Positions 1-8,482 of a stretch of DNA of 64,000 bases are shown piece after piece. Source of the stretch: Alphaproteobacteria bacterium. GTDB lineage: Bacteria; Pseudomonadota; Alphaproteobacteria; Micavibrionales; Micavibrionaceae. The notes below the pieces were generated by a model. The model made no database searches. It had not been told where the DNA came from and saw only the letters and a list, made by a program, of their open reading frames with translations. The first letter of the stretch is position 1; every line of letters starts with the position of its first letter. Both the position numbers and the translations under genes were made by a program. Location: NCBI GenBank assembly GCA_017302165.1, contig JAFLCW010000001.1:868001-932000 (forward strand). Reading direction: 5' to 3'.

Positions 1-457
1 ATTTTTGTCTGATGAACTCCGTTTTATGAATGAATCCGGAGATAATCTGGCCAACCGTCTTGAAAAACTGGCAGATCGTCATCGTGAACTGGTGGGTATT
101 ATCGACGGTGTGGGAGGCGATAAATCTGTCCCGCGTCCGCGCGCCGTCTCGGTGCCGCCGCCGTCTTTTTTGGTACCAGAAGAATTCACCCGGACGGAAA
201 AGCCCATACCCCAAAAAGTGAAGGAATCTGTTGGGGTGACCGGCGCTGAAAGCCGGGGTGGATTTGCCATCCGGGATCCTGACTTCGATGCCGAGGAACA
301 GGATGATCTATATGCCTTTGAGCGTGAGAGTGATCCCTTTATAAAAGACACGTTTCCTGACGATCAAGGGGCGGGTTTATTATCTCAAGCTGAAAAAGAT
401 CTGTATGATGCGCTTCAGCGCGGTCGGCAACCCAAAAAATCTGGATATTCACGATAG
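1..457 (+). CDS. DUF6468 (PflI-type) flagellar-associated protein, C-terminal part
   Basis: The reading frame is open to the left edge, so the gene is 5'-truncated and I see only about its last 150 residues. The first visible residues (LSDELRFMNESGDNLANRLE) form a charged helix resembling the C-terminal half of DUF6468 proteins, a family that includes the Caulobacter flagellar positioning protein PflI. The rest is acidic, Pro-rich and probably disordered. The N-terminal membrane anchor expected for the family would lie outside the window. It sits 14 bp before a MotE-like gene, the arrangement I recall from Rhodospirillales flagellar clusters (fliM, DUF6468, motE). A TTG at 5 could act as a start but is more likely internal. 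The family call rests on a short match. Confidence 0.6.
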   Translation, partial: FLSDELRFMNESGDNLANRLEKLADRHRELVGIIDGVGGDKSVPRPRAVSVPPPSFLVPEEFTRTEKPIPQKVKESVGVTGAESRGGFAIRDPDFDAEEQDDLYAFERESDPFIKDTFPDDQGAGLLSQAEKDLYDALQRGRQPKKSGYSR

Positions 458-471
458 AAAGTCTTTAGTCG

Positions 472-1305
472 ATGCCATCTCTTGTCAGCAGATTCAGTCT
501 TTTGCCCGTTCTAGTGGTTGTGGCGGCACTGGCTTTTGGTGTTCGGTTTGGTGAGATTGTCTCCGGTAAGTCTTACTATGCGGGCGCGTTGGCTCAAACG
601 CCGCCCACGCCGTCTGAAGAATCTTTATCTGCCCCGTCATCGTCCGTTCAGCCGGCCTCAACACCCCCCGTCACCCAAACAGCGAAGGATGTTGCCAAAA
701 CAACCGAGGATGGGACGAAAGCCCAACCCCCAGCCGAACCCGCCGAAGACAACAAAAAAACGGCCGATACGCCCGAAGCGCCCGCCTCTTCTGCGACATC
801 TCAGACAGAAGAATCTGCAGACCCGTCATGGAAAGATTCTGGTGATAGTGATTTGGAATTTTCAGATGCGCGCATGGCGTTGTTCAAAGATTTATCGGCG
901 CGTCGTCAGGATATTGAAAGCCGGGAAAAAGAAGTGGCCCTGCGTGAGGCTCTGCTAAAAGCCGGGGAGCAGGAGATAGACCAGAAATACAAGGAACTCA
1001 GCGCGCTTAAGGCTGAAATTCAGAATCTACTGAAGCAACAATCGGCGGAAGAAGAAAAGCGGGCGGCCAGTCTGGTTAAGATATACGAAGGTATGAAGGC
1101 CAAAGATGCCGCGCGAATTTTCGATACGCTGGATATGGATGTTCTTATTCAGGTGCTGGGTCGTATGTCAGAACGAAAATCTGCCCCGATTATCGCCGCG
1201 ATGAGTGCGGAGCGTGCCCGGTCTCTCACCGTGATGTTGGCCGAACAAAAACGTCTGCCTGGACTCGCGGATGATGTTCAGGGTGAAGAACCCGCCACTC
1301 CTTAG
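472..1305 (+). CDS. motE: MotE-like flagellar protein (MgtE N-domain type)
   Basis: The 277-residue protein has one N-terminal hydrophobic segment (about residues 9-25), a long Pro/Ala/Thr-rich linker (about 40-120), a charged coiled coil (about 140-200) and a C-terminal helical domain. The C-terminal motif around KIYEGMKAKDAARIFDTLD is typical of the MgtE intracellular N-domain as found in MotE. MotE is a periplasmic chaperone for the stator-linked protein MotC in Sinorhizobium; in other alphaproteobacteria the homologue lies in the flagellar cluster with less certain function. It is followed after a 179-bp gap by cheY and cheZ. Family assignment is good; the exact role here is inferred. Confidence 0.75.
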   Translation: MPSLVSRFSLLPVLVVVAALAFGVRFGEIVSGKSYYAGALAQTPPTPSEESLSAPSSSVQPASTPPVTQTAKDVAKTTEDGTKAQPPAEPAEDNKKTADTPEAPASSATSQTEESADPSWKDSGDSDLEFSDARMALFKDLSARRQDIESREKEVALREALLKAGEQEIDQKYKELSALKAEIQNLLKQQSAEEEKRAASLVKIYEGMKAKDAARIFDTLDMDVLIQVLGRMSERKSAPIIAAMSAERARSLTVMLAEQKRLPGLADDVQGEEPATP

Positions 1306-1369
1306 ATTTTCTTTTATTTGGGGAAGAATACAATGGTCACCCGCATGGTTTCCCGCCGTGACAGGCTAT

Positions 1370-1397
1370 TTGTGTCATGATAATATGCAGATATACT
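1370..1397 (+). promoter_or_regulatory. candidate sigma-70 promoter for cheY-cheZ
   Basis: TTGTGT at 1370-1375 and TATACT at 1392-1397 are separated by 16 bases in the 179-bp gap between motE and cheY. The -10 is good and the -35 poor. It would give a leader of about 80 bases before the GTG start of cheY. Confidence 0.3.
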
Positions 1398-1484
1398 GCG
1401 TTAATATTTTTTAAACCAGTTTTATTGCATACTTTACTTTCGGTTTGAATTTTCCACTCATTTCTTCAAAAAAGGTTCTTTTCC

Positions 1485-1877
1485 GTGTCCGTCAATAAAA
1501 ATATGAATGTATTGGTTGTCGATGATTACCAGACGATGGTGCGTATCATTAAAAACCTTCTGAAACAAATTGGCTTTAATAATGTGGACGAAGCCAGTGA
1601 CGGCACCATGGCACTTGGTATGATTAAGAAAAAACAATATGGTTTGGTGATTTCAGATTGGAATATGGAGCCGATGAGCGGGCTGGAGCTTTTAAAACAA
1701 GTGCGTGGCGCCGGGGAGCATTTCAGTGACGTTCCTTTTATTATGGTCACCGCTGAAAGCAAGACAGAGAACGTTATTGCCGCCCGTCAGGCCGGGGTCA
1801 ATAATTACATCGTGAAACCGTTTAATGCGGATACCCTTAAAACTAAGATTTCTGCTGTCCTTGGGGATTTAGGCTAG
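1485..1877 (+). CDS. cheY: CheY-type single-domain response regulator
   Basis: This 130-residue protein is a lone receiver domain. The acidic pair D13-D14, phospho-acceptor D58 (VISDWNMEP), T89 and K111 (IVKPF) are all present, so it should be phosphorylatable and bind the flagellar switch. The GTG start at 1485 has AAGG 9 bases upstream; an internal ATG at 1503 lacks such a site. The stop lies 3 bp before the next start, cheZ, which suggests co-translation of the regulator with its phosphatase. A sequence-near paralogue with another role cannot be excluded, but the cheZ neighbour argues for a chemotaxis CheY. Confidence 0.92.
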   Translation: MSVNKNMNVLVVDDYQTMVRIIKNLLKQIGFNNVDEASDGTMALGMIKKKQYGLVISDWNMEPMSGLELLKQVRGAGEHFSDVPFIMVTAESKTENVIAARQAGVNNYIVKPFNADTLKTKISAVLGDLG

Positions 1878-1880
1878 GTT

Positions 1881-2462
1881 ATGACTGAAAAATCCTATGA
1901 GCGCGGCAAAGTTGTCGAAATCATCCAGTCGGTCATTCACAAGATGGAAGGCTCTGGGGCTTCGGATCATGAAATACATGCCGAGCTTGCTGATTTATCG
2001 CATACCATTGATCTTTTGCGCCACGACATCGCCCAAAGCCATACAGGGAATTTGAAGCATACCGATATTCCGGGGGCTACGGATGAACTGGATGCCGTTG
2101 TTTTGGCTACCGCTGAAGCCACAAACACCATCATGGCCGCGTGTGAGGCGATTGAAAAACGCGCGAACACCACAGGGGATAATGCCCTCATTGACGAAGT
2201 TACACGTATTTACGAAGCTTGCGGATTTCAAGACATTACGGGTCAGCGTATTTCAAAAGTTGTGGCCACCTTGCGGCAGATTGAAACCAAAATTGATCAT
2301 TTGCTATCGGCGTTGGATCGCCGGATGGGGCCTATCGATCATGCGGTTCCTGTACCTGATCAACGCCAAGGGGATAAAGCCTTACTCAATGGTCCCCAAA
2401 TGCCCGCTAAGGCGGTCTCTCAGGATGATATTGACCGGCTTCTGGCTGAATTTGATAACTAG
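1881..2462 (+). CDS. cheZ: CheZ protein phosphatase of CheY-P
   Basis: The 193-residue protein is mostly helical and has the CheZ active-site motif FQDITGQRISK, with D118 and Q122 matching the catalytic Asp and Gln of enterobacterial CheZ. The C-terminus (QDDIDRLLAEFDN) is an amphipathic peptide of the kind CheZ uses to bind CheY. CheZ speeds dephosphorylation of CheY-P and so ends the switch signal. It follows cheY by 3 bp. CheZ is found in some but not all alphaproteobacteria. Confidence is high because both motif and neighbour agree. Confidence 0.9.
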   Translation: MTEKSYERGKVVEIIQSVIHKMEGSGASDHEIHAELADLSHTIDLLRHDIAQSHTGNLKHTDIPGATDELDAVVLATAEATNTIMAACEAIEKRANTTGDNALIDEVTRIYEACGFQDITGQRISKVVATLRQIETKIDHLLSALDRRMGPIDHAVPVPDQRQGDKALLNGPQMPAKAVSQDDIDRLLAEFDN

Positions 2463-2500
2463 TTCTTGGGCATAGCGCCGCCGTCCTTTATAATCAGGAT

Positions 2501-3235
2501 ATGAAACGATTTCGCCGCCGGCGTATCCGCCCGTTGGATCATCATGTGCCCAGTGACCTGATGAGCTTGTCGCTCTTTATCATGTTGCTGGCCTTTTTTA
2601 TTGTGCTGAATGCCATTTCTTCGTTTGAAGAAAAAAAAGCAAAGCCCGTGATGGAGAGCGTGGAACGCACCTTTTCCAAACAGGCGATTCAAACCGATGT
2701 CAAACCCTCGCCGGTACCTTCACCCGAAAAATCCATTCGAGAGGGAGAAACAACGGAACGGCTGGATGCGTTGTTTAATGCCCAGATTTCAGATTTTAAG
2801 GTTCAGAAAACAACCCCCGCTCTCCCGGGTGTGATGACGGTTGTCTTACCGCTAGACGCATTTTCGTCTGCGATTATGACGCTGGGGCAGGAAGATTTAT
2901 CCCGGGCAAGCCTGTTGCCAAAAGATCAGGTTTTCTTTCTGCCCACATTAGTGTCGATTTTAAAAACAGACCGTCAAAAAACACCTTACCGAATGGATAT
3001 GGTATTCCATCTTAAAGGTAATCCGGCTTGGGTTCAAAATCAGGCGCCGGAAAAAATACGGCCCCTCATGAATCAGGCCAGCGTGATATCAGAAAAAATT
3101 CAGGCCGCCGGCATGCCGGAAAAATTATTATCCATTGGCATCGAGCAAGGCGCAGAAGACACCGTGACCCTTTATTTCAGACCGCATGTGCCTTTTACTT
3201 TGGAATCTACTGCGTCGCCCAAGGTTCAACCATGA
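2501..3235 (+). CDS. MotB-like membrane protein lacking the stator Asp
   Basis: The 244-residue protein starts with a basic stretch (KRFRRRRIRP), then one membrane span (about residues 20-40) of MotB type (LLAFFIVLNAIS). Counting back from the FF pair, the position of the proton-carrying Asp of MotB is Ser24; the nearest acid, D19, is more than one turn earlier. I see no OmpA-type peptidoglycan-binding motif in the rest. It overlaps the following, canonical motB by 4 bp (ATGA), so the two are probably made together. It may be a structural partner of the true stator subunit. Whether the span carries ions is doubtful. Confidence 0.6.
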   Translation: MKRFRRRRIRPLDHHVPSDLMSLSLFIMLLAFFIVLNAISSFEEKKAKPVMESVERTFSKQAIQTDVKPSPVPSPEKSIREGETTERLDALFNAQISDFKVQKTTPALPGVMTVVLPLDAFSSAIMTLGQEDLSRASLLPKDQVFFLPTLVSILKTDRQKTPYRMDMVFHLKGNPAWVQNQAPEKIRPLMNQASVISEKIQAAGMPEKLLSIGIEQGAEDTVTLYFRPHVPFTLESTASPKVQP

Positions 3236-4014
3236 CTATCGCTCGCCGCCGAAAAATATCAAATACATCCGTCAGACGGCGAAGATTCTTTCGACGATCT
3301 GGGGATGGTTTGCCGCCAGTGAACACATGGATTTTATCGTTTACGGACGTGATGGCATTAATGCTCACCTTTTTTGTCATGATGTTTGCCATGTCACATC
3401 CCAAAGAAGAAGCATGGGAAGATTTTACCGATACGATCAAATCTAACTTCAGCAAATTCGACGGGCCTTCGGCATTTCGGGGGCCTGAAGAAGACATTCA
3501 GATTGACCAGATCAATTTCAATCAGGCACTTGATCTTTCTTACCTTAAGGCAATCATGGGTGTTTTATTGAAAGAAGAACCGAGTTTGTCTCGCGTGCAG
3601 ATGATCGAACAGCCGGGGGCTCTTATTCTCTCTCTGCCAGATGACGTCTTGTTTGAACCGGGGCAGGCGGATGTCAAGGCAGGGTCAGACAAAGCGCTTT
3701 ATGCGCTCGCGGGGTCGCTATCGCGTATCCAAAACCGAATCGAAGTGGTGGGGCATGCCGATCCCCGGCCTGTGACAGGCGGCACCTTTACCTCAAATTG
3801 GGATTTATCCTTAGCGCGCGCCGCCCATGTGGCGGCTGTCTTGGAAAATGTCGGATATGACAGACCTGTCACGATCCGTGGTGCATCAAGTGGACGATAC
3901 CGTGATTTATCACCACAATTATCCGAGGAGACGCGGCTATCCTTGTCCCGGCGGGTAGATATCGTCATTATGGAAGATGATGGCGCGACGATAAAACTTT
4001 TTGATATCCAGTAG
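3232..4014 (+). CDS. motB: MotB flagellar stator protein with OmpA domain
   Basis: The 260-residue protein has a basic N-terminus, one membrane span (about 32-54) with the essential Asp at D39 (LSFTDVMALMLTFFVMMF), and a C-terminal OmpA/MotB domain. The domain shows EVVGHADPRP and later SLARAAHVAAVL and LSLSRRVDIVI, as expected for peptidoglycan binding. The start at 3232 overlaps the stop of the preceding MotB-like gene; a longer frame begins at 3028 but would run through that gene. No motA lies in the window, so the partner must be elsewhere. Confidence 0.85.
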   Translation: MTIARRRKISNTSVRRRRFFRRSGDGLPPVNTWILSFTDVMALMLTFFVMMFAMSHPKEEAWEDFTDTIKSNFSKFDGPSAFRGPEEDIQIDQINFNQALDLSYLKAIMGVLLKEEPSLSRVQMIEQPGALILSLPDDVLFEPGQADVKAGSDKALYALAGSLSRIQNRIEVVGHADPRPVTGGTFTSNWDLSLARAAHVAAVLENVGYDRPVTIRGASSGRYRDLSPQLSEETRLSLSRRVDIVIMEDDGATIKLFDIQ

Positions 4015-4025
4015 ATATCTCCTGT

Positions 4026-4045
4026 CCCCTGCTTGTGGGGTTTTG
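4026..4045 (+). terminator. weak hairpin between motB and the TPR gene
   Basis: CCCC and GGGG enclose a 7-base loop and are followed by TTTT. The 4-bp stem is too short for a convincing terminator; it may be an attenuator or chance. Confidence 0.2.
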
Positions 4046-4068
4046 CGTGCTATGGCAAGGTTTTAACC

Positions 4069-7000
4069 ATGTTTTTTAAACGCTGGACAGCCGCCTTCGT
4101 CTTGGGTGCCGTTATCTTGTCCCTCTGGCCTTCGGGCGCTGGAGCGCAACAGGATGTCACGGTGCGTTCCGGCGTGCATCCTTCTTATAGCCGCCTAGTG
4201 TTTGACTGGCCGGGTATTCCAGATTACGTCGTGGCTCAACAGGGTCAGACATTGACCATTACATTTACCCAACCCGCCAATGCCGATATCGCGGCTGTGT
4301 CGGATCGTGATTTGCCAAACATCAAAAATTTTAAAATTACGTCATCGTCTCCCCTGACTTTAATGCTGGAGATCCCCGCCGAAAGCCGCGTTCGCCATTT
4401 TTCGGCGGGCGACCGCATGGTGCTTGATGTTTACGGTGCTGGACAGGAAAACACAAAATTATCTGCCGTCAAAGAAGACACAAAAAAAGCATCGCCAGTT
4501 AAACCTGTTCCTGATCAGAAAGCACCGGAAAAAAAGCTACCTCCTGAAAAGACACAAGCTGAAGCTCCCAAAACGGAGATGAAAAAACCGGATCAAGCGT
4601 TACCGGTTGCGCCCGCACCTGCCGTTCAAGTTCCAGCCAAAGGGGATACGGTCGAAGTCGCACAGCCCGTGACACCTGTTCAAAACGAAGCCGTAGCCTC
4701 AGCGTTGACCGAACCGCAGGTCATTACCTTGACCTCAACCGAAGCTATGGGACTTGCGGTGTTTGACCGAGGTGGGTTTGCCTGGATTGTCACCGATCAA
4801 CCCGGCATGACATCTGAGCCCAGTATCGCCGGCTCACAAAAAAACCTGTTAGGTACAATTGATCGCACTGACATTACAGGTGGCACCGCTTTCCGCGTGG
4901 CACTGCCAAAAGTGGCGCATATTCATGCTGAAGGTGGGGGATTGGTGTGGCGGGTGATCATTTCTCCCAAGATGCCTTCGTCAAAACCTGTTTCAGTGAC
5001 GCGCGAGACGACGCCCGTGCCCAGTCTGCGTTGGCCAATGACGGGAACTCGCAAACTCCTGACAGTCATGGATCCGGTGTTCGAAGATCAGATCCGGGTT
5101 GTGACCGTAGAGACGCCGGATCAATTTTCAGGAAATCCCCTTGATTTTATTCCCGTCAGAACCCTGCGCTCTGCGGTGGGGTTGGCCGCGGTTGCCAAGG
5201 CAGATGATCTTGAGATTAAAGTCAACCGCGATGGGATTATGATGACCCGTCCGCAGGATATGCCGCTGGCTCGGCCTGAAGATGTTAAATTATCTTCCTT
5301 GAGTCAGGCTGGAGCGCCCACCCTCACGAAACAAGACACCCAACAAGCGCCCGCATTACCCTCTGGTGAGACTGCGTCCGTACCGGCGGTAACGAGTGCC
5401 GTGGATATGTCCCGCATATATCATTTTGATCGCTGGGAAATGGGGGGTACGCGCGCGCTAGATGAAAATGAACGACTATTGATGAAATCGCTTTCTCAAA
5501 AACCTCAGGATCAGCAAACGGAAGAACTTGTTACGCTGGCCAAATTATCGTTGGCCAATGACAGGGGGGTTGAATCGCTGGGCTATTTGCGCGTGGCCTT
5601 GATGGAAACACCTGAGCTGGAAGATAATAATGAATTTGTCGCCCTGCGTGGGGCGGCGTCACTGGCGGCGGGACGTCCAGACGAAGCCATCATTGATCTA
5701 TCACGAGATTCATTAAAAGATATTGGCGAATTGGCCTATTGGCGATCTGCCACACTAGGGGCGCTCGAAGATTGGGCGCAGGCACTCTCTGTGCTTCCGG
5801 GGTCGTTTGATGTTCTGGCGCAATATCCTGACCATGTGCGGGATCCGATGGCGATACGCTTGGCCGAGGTGGCCTTGCGTGGGGGAAAGCCTGAGATCGC
5901 CAAAGGTCTTTTGGGCATGATGGAAAAGAATAAAGATATCCTGCCCCCGGCACAAAAGGCCGCATGGGCATATTTAATGGGGGAGACCCAGCGGCAAATG
6001 GGACAAACAGCCAAGGCCGAAGAATTATGGACCCCGTTGGTGACGGGGCCGGATGATTATCACCGGGCGAAGGCCGGTTTGTCGCTCACGAAACTTCAGC
6101 TAGACAATAATAAACTGACCCCGGCGCAGGCGATTGACCGGCTGGAGGGGCTTCGGTATCTCTGGCGCGGGGATGAACTGGAAACACTGATCAATTACAG
6201 ATTGGGACAGGTATATATTCAAAATGGCGATTACTTAAAAGGCCTCTCGGTGCTTCGCAATGCCGCTTCGCTATTTCCTGAATCGCCGATGGGAAAAGAA
6301 GTCACCGCTTATATGACCAAAACATTTCGTGACCTGTTCATGCAGGGCGGGGCGGATAAAATCAAACCGCTGGATGCCGTGACGGTATATGATGAGTTCA
6401 AGGAATTAACCCCGGCAGGCGCAGAAGGGGATGCGTTTATTGAACGTTTGGCCGAACGTCTGGTGGATGTCGATTTATTGGGACGCGCCGGGACACTTCT
6501 TGAAAACCAAGTCACACATAGATTGGAAGGTGAGGATAAAGCGCGGGTCGCGCTTCGGCTCGCGGCGATCAAACTTCTTGATAGCAAGCCCGAAGGGGCT
6601 TTGCGAGCCCTTGATCTGGCACAAAGTATCTATGAGGCAAAACCCGAAGGTATGAGCGAAGCGCAAGATAAGGATATCCGGCTTTTGCGAGCGCGGGCTC
6701 TGGCGAAGATGAAAAAAGTGGATGAGGCGTTTGAGGTGCTGGGGGGGTTAAAGGTTGATCCGAACTTAACGCGCCTCAAGGTCGATACCGCCTGGTCTGC
6801 CGGGAAATGGGATGATGCCGCCGATGCCTTGAATGATTTGATTATCGAAGAAGATATATCACTGACCCGTCCGTTGACGCCTTATCAGGTGGATTTGATT
6901 TTAAACCGGGCGATTGCCCTTAATCTGGGGGGGAACCGCGTGGCCTTGGGGAGCATGCGGGAGCGTTTTGTCGATGCAATGAAACAAACAGATAAGGCAC

Positions 7001-7134
7001 AGCTTTTTGATGTGGTCACACGTCCGCGCCAGATGGGGTTGATCGGGACACGCGAAAACATTACGTCGTTGATGTCCGAAGTGGATATGTTCAAAGACTT
7101 TCTGGAAAGCTATCGGAAGATTAAGCCGGAATAA
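4069..7134 (+). CDS. large secreted TPR-repeat protein in the motility cluster
   Basis: The protein has 1021 residues from the ATG at 4069, which has AAGG 9 bases upstream and begins a clear signal peptide (RWTAAFVLGAVILSLWPSGAGA, cut near AGA-QQ). Residues about 25-120 look like an AMIN-type beta domain (YSRLVFDWPG). A Pro/Lys-rich linker follows, and the C-terminal 550 residues are helical repeats of TPR type. It is therefore probably periplasmic and peptidoglycan- or envelope-associated. Its place right after motB suggests a role in building or anchoring the motor or in pole organisation, but that is inference. It ends 2 bp from the convergent stop of fliP. Confidence 0.65.
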   Translation: MFFKRWTAAFVLGAVILSLWPSGAGAQQDVTVRSGVHPSYSRLVFDWPGIPDYVVAQQGQTLTITFTQPANADIAAVSDRDLPNIKNFKITSSSPLTLMLEIPAESRVRHFSAGDRMVLDVYGAGQENTKLSAVKEDTKKASPVKPVPDQKAPEKKLPPEKTQAEAPKTEMKKPDQALPVAPAPAVQVPAKGDTVEVAQPVTPVQNEAVASALTEPQVITLTSTEAMGLAVFDRGGFAWIVTDQPGMTSEPSIAGSQKNLLGTIDRTDITGGTAFRVALPKVAHIHAEGGGLVWRVIISPKMPSSKPVSVTRETTPVPSLRWPMTGTRKLLTVMDPVFEDQIRVVTVETPDQFSGNPLDFIPVRTLRSAVGLAAVAKADDLEIKVNRDGIMMTRPQDMPLARPEDVKLSSLSQAGAPTLTKQDTQQAPALPSGETASVPAVTSAVDMSRIYHFDRWEMGGTRALDENERLLMKSLSQKPQDQQTEELVTLAKLSLANDRGVESLGYLRVALMETPELEDNNEFVALRGAASLAAGRPDEAIIDLSRDSLKDIGELAYWRSATLGALEDWAQALSVLPGSFDVLAQYPDHVRDPMAIRLAEVALRGGKPEIAKGLLGMMEKNKDILPPAQKAAWAYLMGETQRQMGQTAKAEELWTPLVTGPDDYHRAKAGLSLTKLQLDNNKLTPAQAIDRLEGLRYLWRGDELETLINYRLGQVYIQNGDYLKGLSVLRNAASLFPESPMGKEVTAYMTKTFRDLFMQGGADKIKPLDAVTVYDEFKELTPAGAEGDAFIERLAERLVDVDLLGRAGTLLENQVTHRLEGEDKARVALRLAAIKLLDSKPEGALRALDLAQSIYEAKPEGMSEAQDKDIRLLRARALAKMKKVDEAFEVLGGLKVDPNLTRLKVDTAWSAGKWDDAADALNDLIIEEDISLTRPLTPYQVDLILNRAIALNLGGNRVALGSMRERFVDAMKQTDKAQLFDVVTRPRQMGLIGTRENITSLMSEVDMFKDFLESYRKIKPE

Positions 7135-7136
7135 AT

Positions 7137-7922
7137 CTATCCCGTGGGTAATACAGGGGTGCCATCAAAGCTTTGGATCAAGGATCCACAGATAAGATAC
7201 CATCCATCGACCAGCACAAAAAACACAATCTTGAACGGCAGAGAGATGGTGACCGGCGGCAACATCATCATCCCCATCGACATCAGGATAGACGCCGTCA
7301 CCATATCAATAATCAAAAACGGCAAAAAGAGCATAAAGCCGATTTCAAACGCCCGTTTGAGTTCAGAAATCATGAAGGCTGGGACGATCACTTGAATGGG
7401 GGTATCGATCACCTGTTCAGGCGGCTCTGTTTTGCTTAAATCCATGAATAATTGCAAATCCTGTTCACGGACATGTTTTAACATGAATTCCTTGAACGGC
7501 GTGATGCCGCGTTCGAACGCGGTCACTTCATCAATTTCTTCGTTGATCATCGGTTTGAGGGCGTTGTTATACGCAGACTCAAACGTAGGCGCCATGATGA
7601 AAAAAGTCAGAAACATCGCCAAAGACACCATGACCGTGTTCGGCGGTGTCTGTTGAATACCGATGGCCGTTCTTAAAAAAGAGAGTACGACCACAATACG
7701 CGTGAACGAGGTCATCATAATCAGGATAGAGGGCGCGAGCGACAAAACCGTGAGTAGGAGTACCAGTTGAATCACACGCCCGGAAACAGTACCACTTCCT
7801 TCTTCCCCGCCGCCCAGATCAACGGTAAAGGCCTGCGCTAGCGCAGGTGAACTGCCCAGAATCAGACCTGCCAGAATCGTAAGCCCGGCCAGCAGACATA
7901 ATTTGGGGTTAAACAGCGGCAT
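7137..7922 (-). CDS. fliP: FliP, flagellar export gate protein
   Basis: The 261-residue protein has a signal peptide (LAGLTILAGLILGSSPALAQ) and the FliP hallmarks: MMTSFTRIVVVLSFLR, a Q-x-PPN segment, a central periplasmic region and two C-terminal spans. FliP forms the export gate ring with FliQ and FliR. The ATG at 7922 lies 14 bp inside fliO, which implies translational coupling; the longer frame to 8018 would overlap fliO far more. fliP is separated from fliQ-fliR, which are on the opposite strand about 2.3 kb away. Confidence 0.93.
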   Translation of the reverse strand: MPLFNPKLCLLAGLTILAGLILGSSPALAQAFTVDLGGGEEGSGTVSGRVIQLVLLLTVLSLAPSILIMMTSFTRIVVVLSFLRTAIGIQQTPPNTVMVSLAMFLTFFIMAPTFESAYNNALKPMINEEIDEVTAFERGITPFKEFMLKHVREQDLQLFMDLSKTEPPEQVIDTPIQVIVPAFMISELKRAFEIGFMLFLPFLIIDMVTASILMSMGMMMLPPVTISLPFKIVFFVLVDGWYLICGSLIQSFDGTPVLPTG

Positions 7923-8205
7923 GTTCCTGACCCTTTTCGTGACCCTTAATATTGGTTTCCACCACAGTTTCGCCTGAGGATGATAAAATAACAAGATGTT
8001 GAACATCGTCCCGTTCAATCATCATCAACTTTCTGCGAGAGTCGAGGGGAAGGACTTCCAGGATTTTTAAGCGCCGCTTGCCCCCGGCGAGCGTGGACAT
8101 ACCTTGCCCCATGCCCAGACGTTTCATGACATAAGCCAGCCCCCCCATGAGAGAGAGAACAAACACAAGAGCCACGACAAATTTCAGATAATCATAAGCT
8201 TCCAT
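7909..8205 (-). CDS. fliO: FliO, flagellar export assembly factor
   Basis: The 98-residue protein has one N-terminal membrane span (FVVALVFVLSLMGGLAYV) followed by a basic loop and the short beta domain RRLKILEVLPLDSRRKLMMIERDD, broken here by no gap, as in FliO. FliO helps assemble the FliP ring. It precedes and overlaps fliP, the usual order. The stop of the upstream small gene lies 6 bp away. The short C-terminal tail is polar. Confidence 0.85.
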   Translation of the reverse strand: MEAYDYLKFVVALVFVLSLMGGLAYVMKRLGMGQGMSTLAGGKRRLKILEVLPLDSRRKLMMIERDDVQHLVILSSSGETVVETNIKGHEKGQEHAAV

Positions 8206-8211
8206 CGGTAT

Positions 8212-8478
8212 TTACTTTTTTTGTTGGATTAAATGGGCTTTTAACTCTTCAAGACTTTTCCCCAGATCCTCAAGATGCCCGATCATGTTGGCGATCAGGG
8301 GTTGCATTTCCATCGCCTCTGCAGGGGGGAGTTTAATTGTGTCATTACATACTTGGCTGACCTTGGCATCAAGCCCGATCAAGTTCACATTTTGACCCTG
8401 ACGCACCTGATGTTGAGCGTCTATGATAAAATCAGTGAGAGCCCTCATTCTGTCCTGAAGAGAATAAAGATCATTCAT
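8212..8478 (-). CDS. small helical protein, possible flagellar chaperone
   Basis: From the ATG at 8478 the product has 88 residues and is almost entirely predicted helix, with no membrane segment or cysteine motif beyond one Cys. I do not recognise a named family. Size, helicity and position between an FlhB-like gene and fliO resemble export chaperones of the FliT/FlgN type, but that comparison rests on context and general form. The start is 4 bp after the upstream stop, which supports ATG 8478 over the longer frame to 8517. Confidence 0.5.
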   Translation of the reverse strand: MNDLYSLQDRMRALTDFIIDAQHQVRQGQNVNLIGLDAKVSQVCNDTIKLPPAEAMEMQPLIANMIGHLEDLGKSLEELKAHLIQQKK

Positions 8479-8482
8479 GGTG

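Noticed and set aside
1401-1414. TTAA ... TTAA resembling a CtrA box before cheY
   Set aside because: The half-sites are 6 bases apart, not the required 7, and the region is AT-rich, so chance is likely.
3028-3231. N-terminal extension of motB
   Set aside because: It would run through the preceding MotB-like gene; the ATG at 3232 in the ATGA overlap is the natural start.
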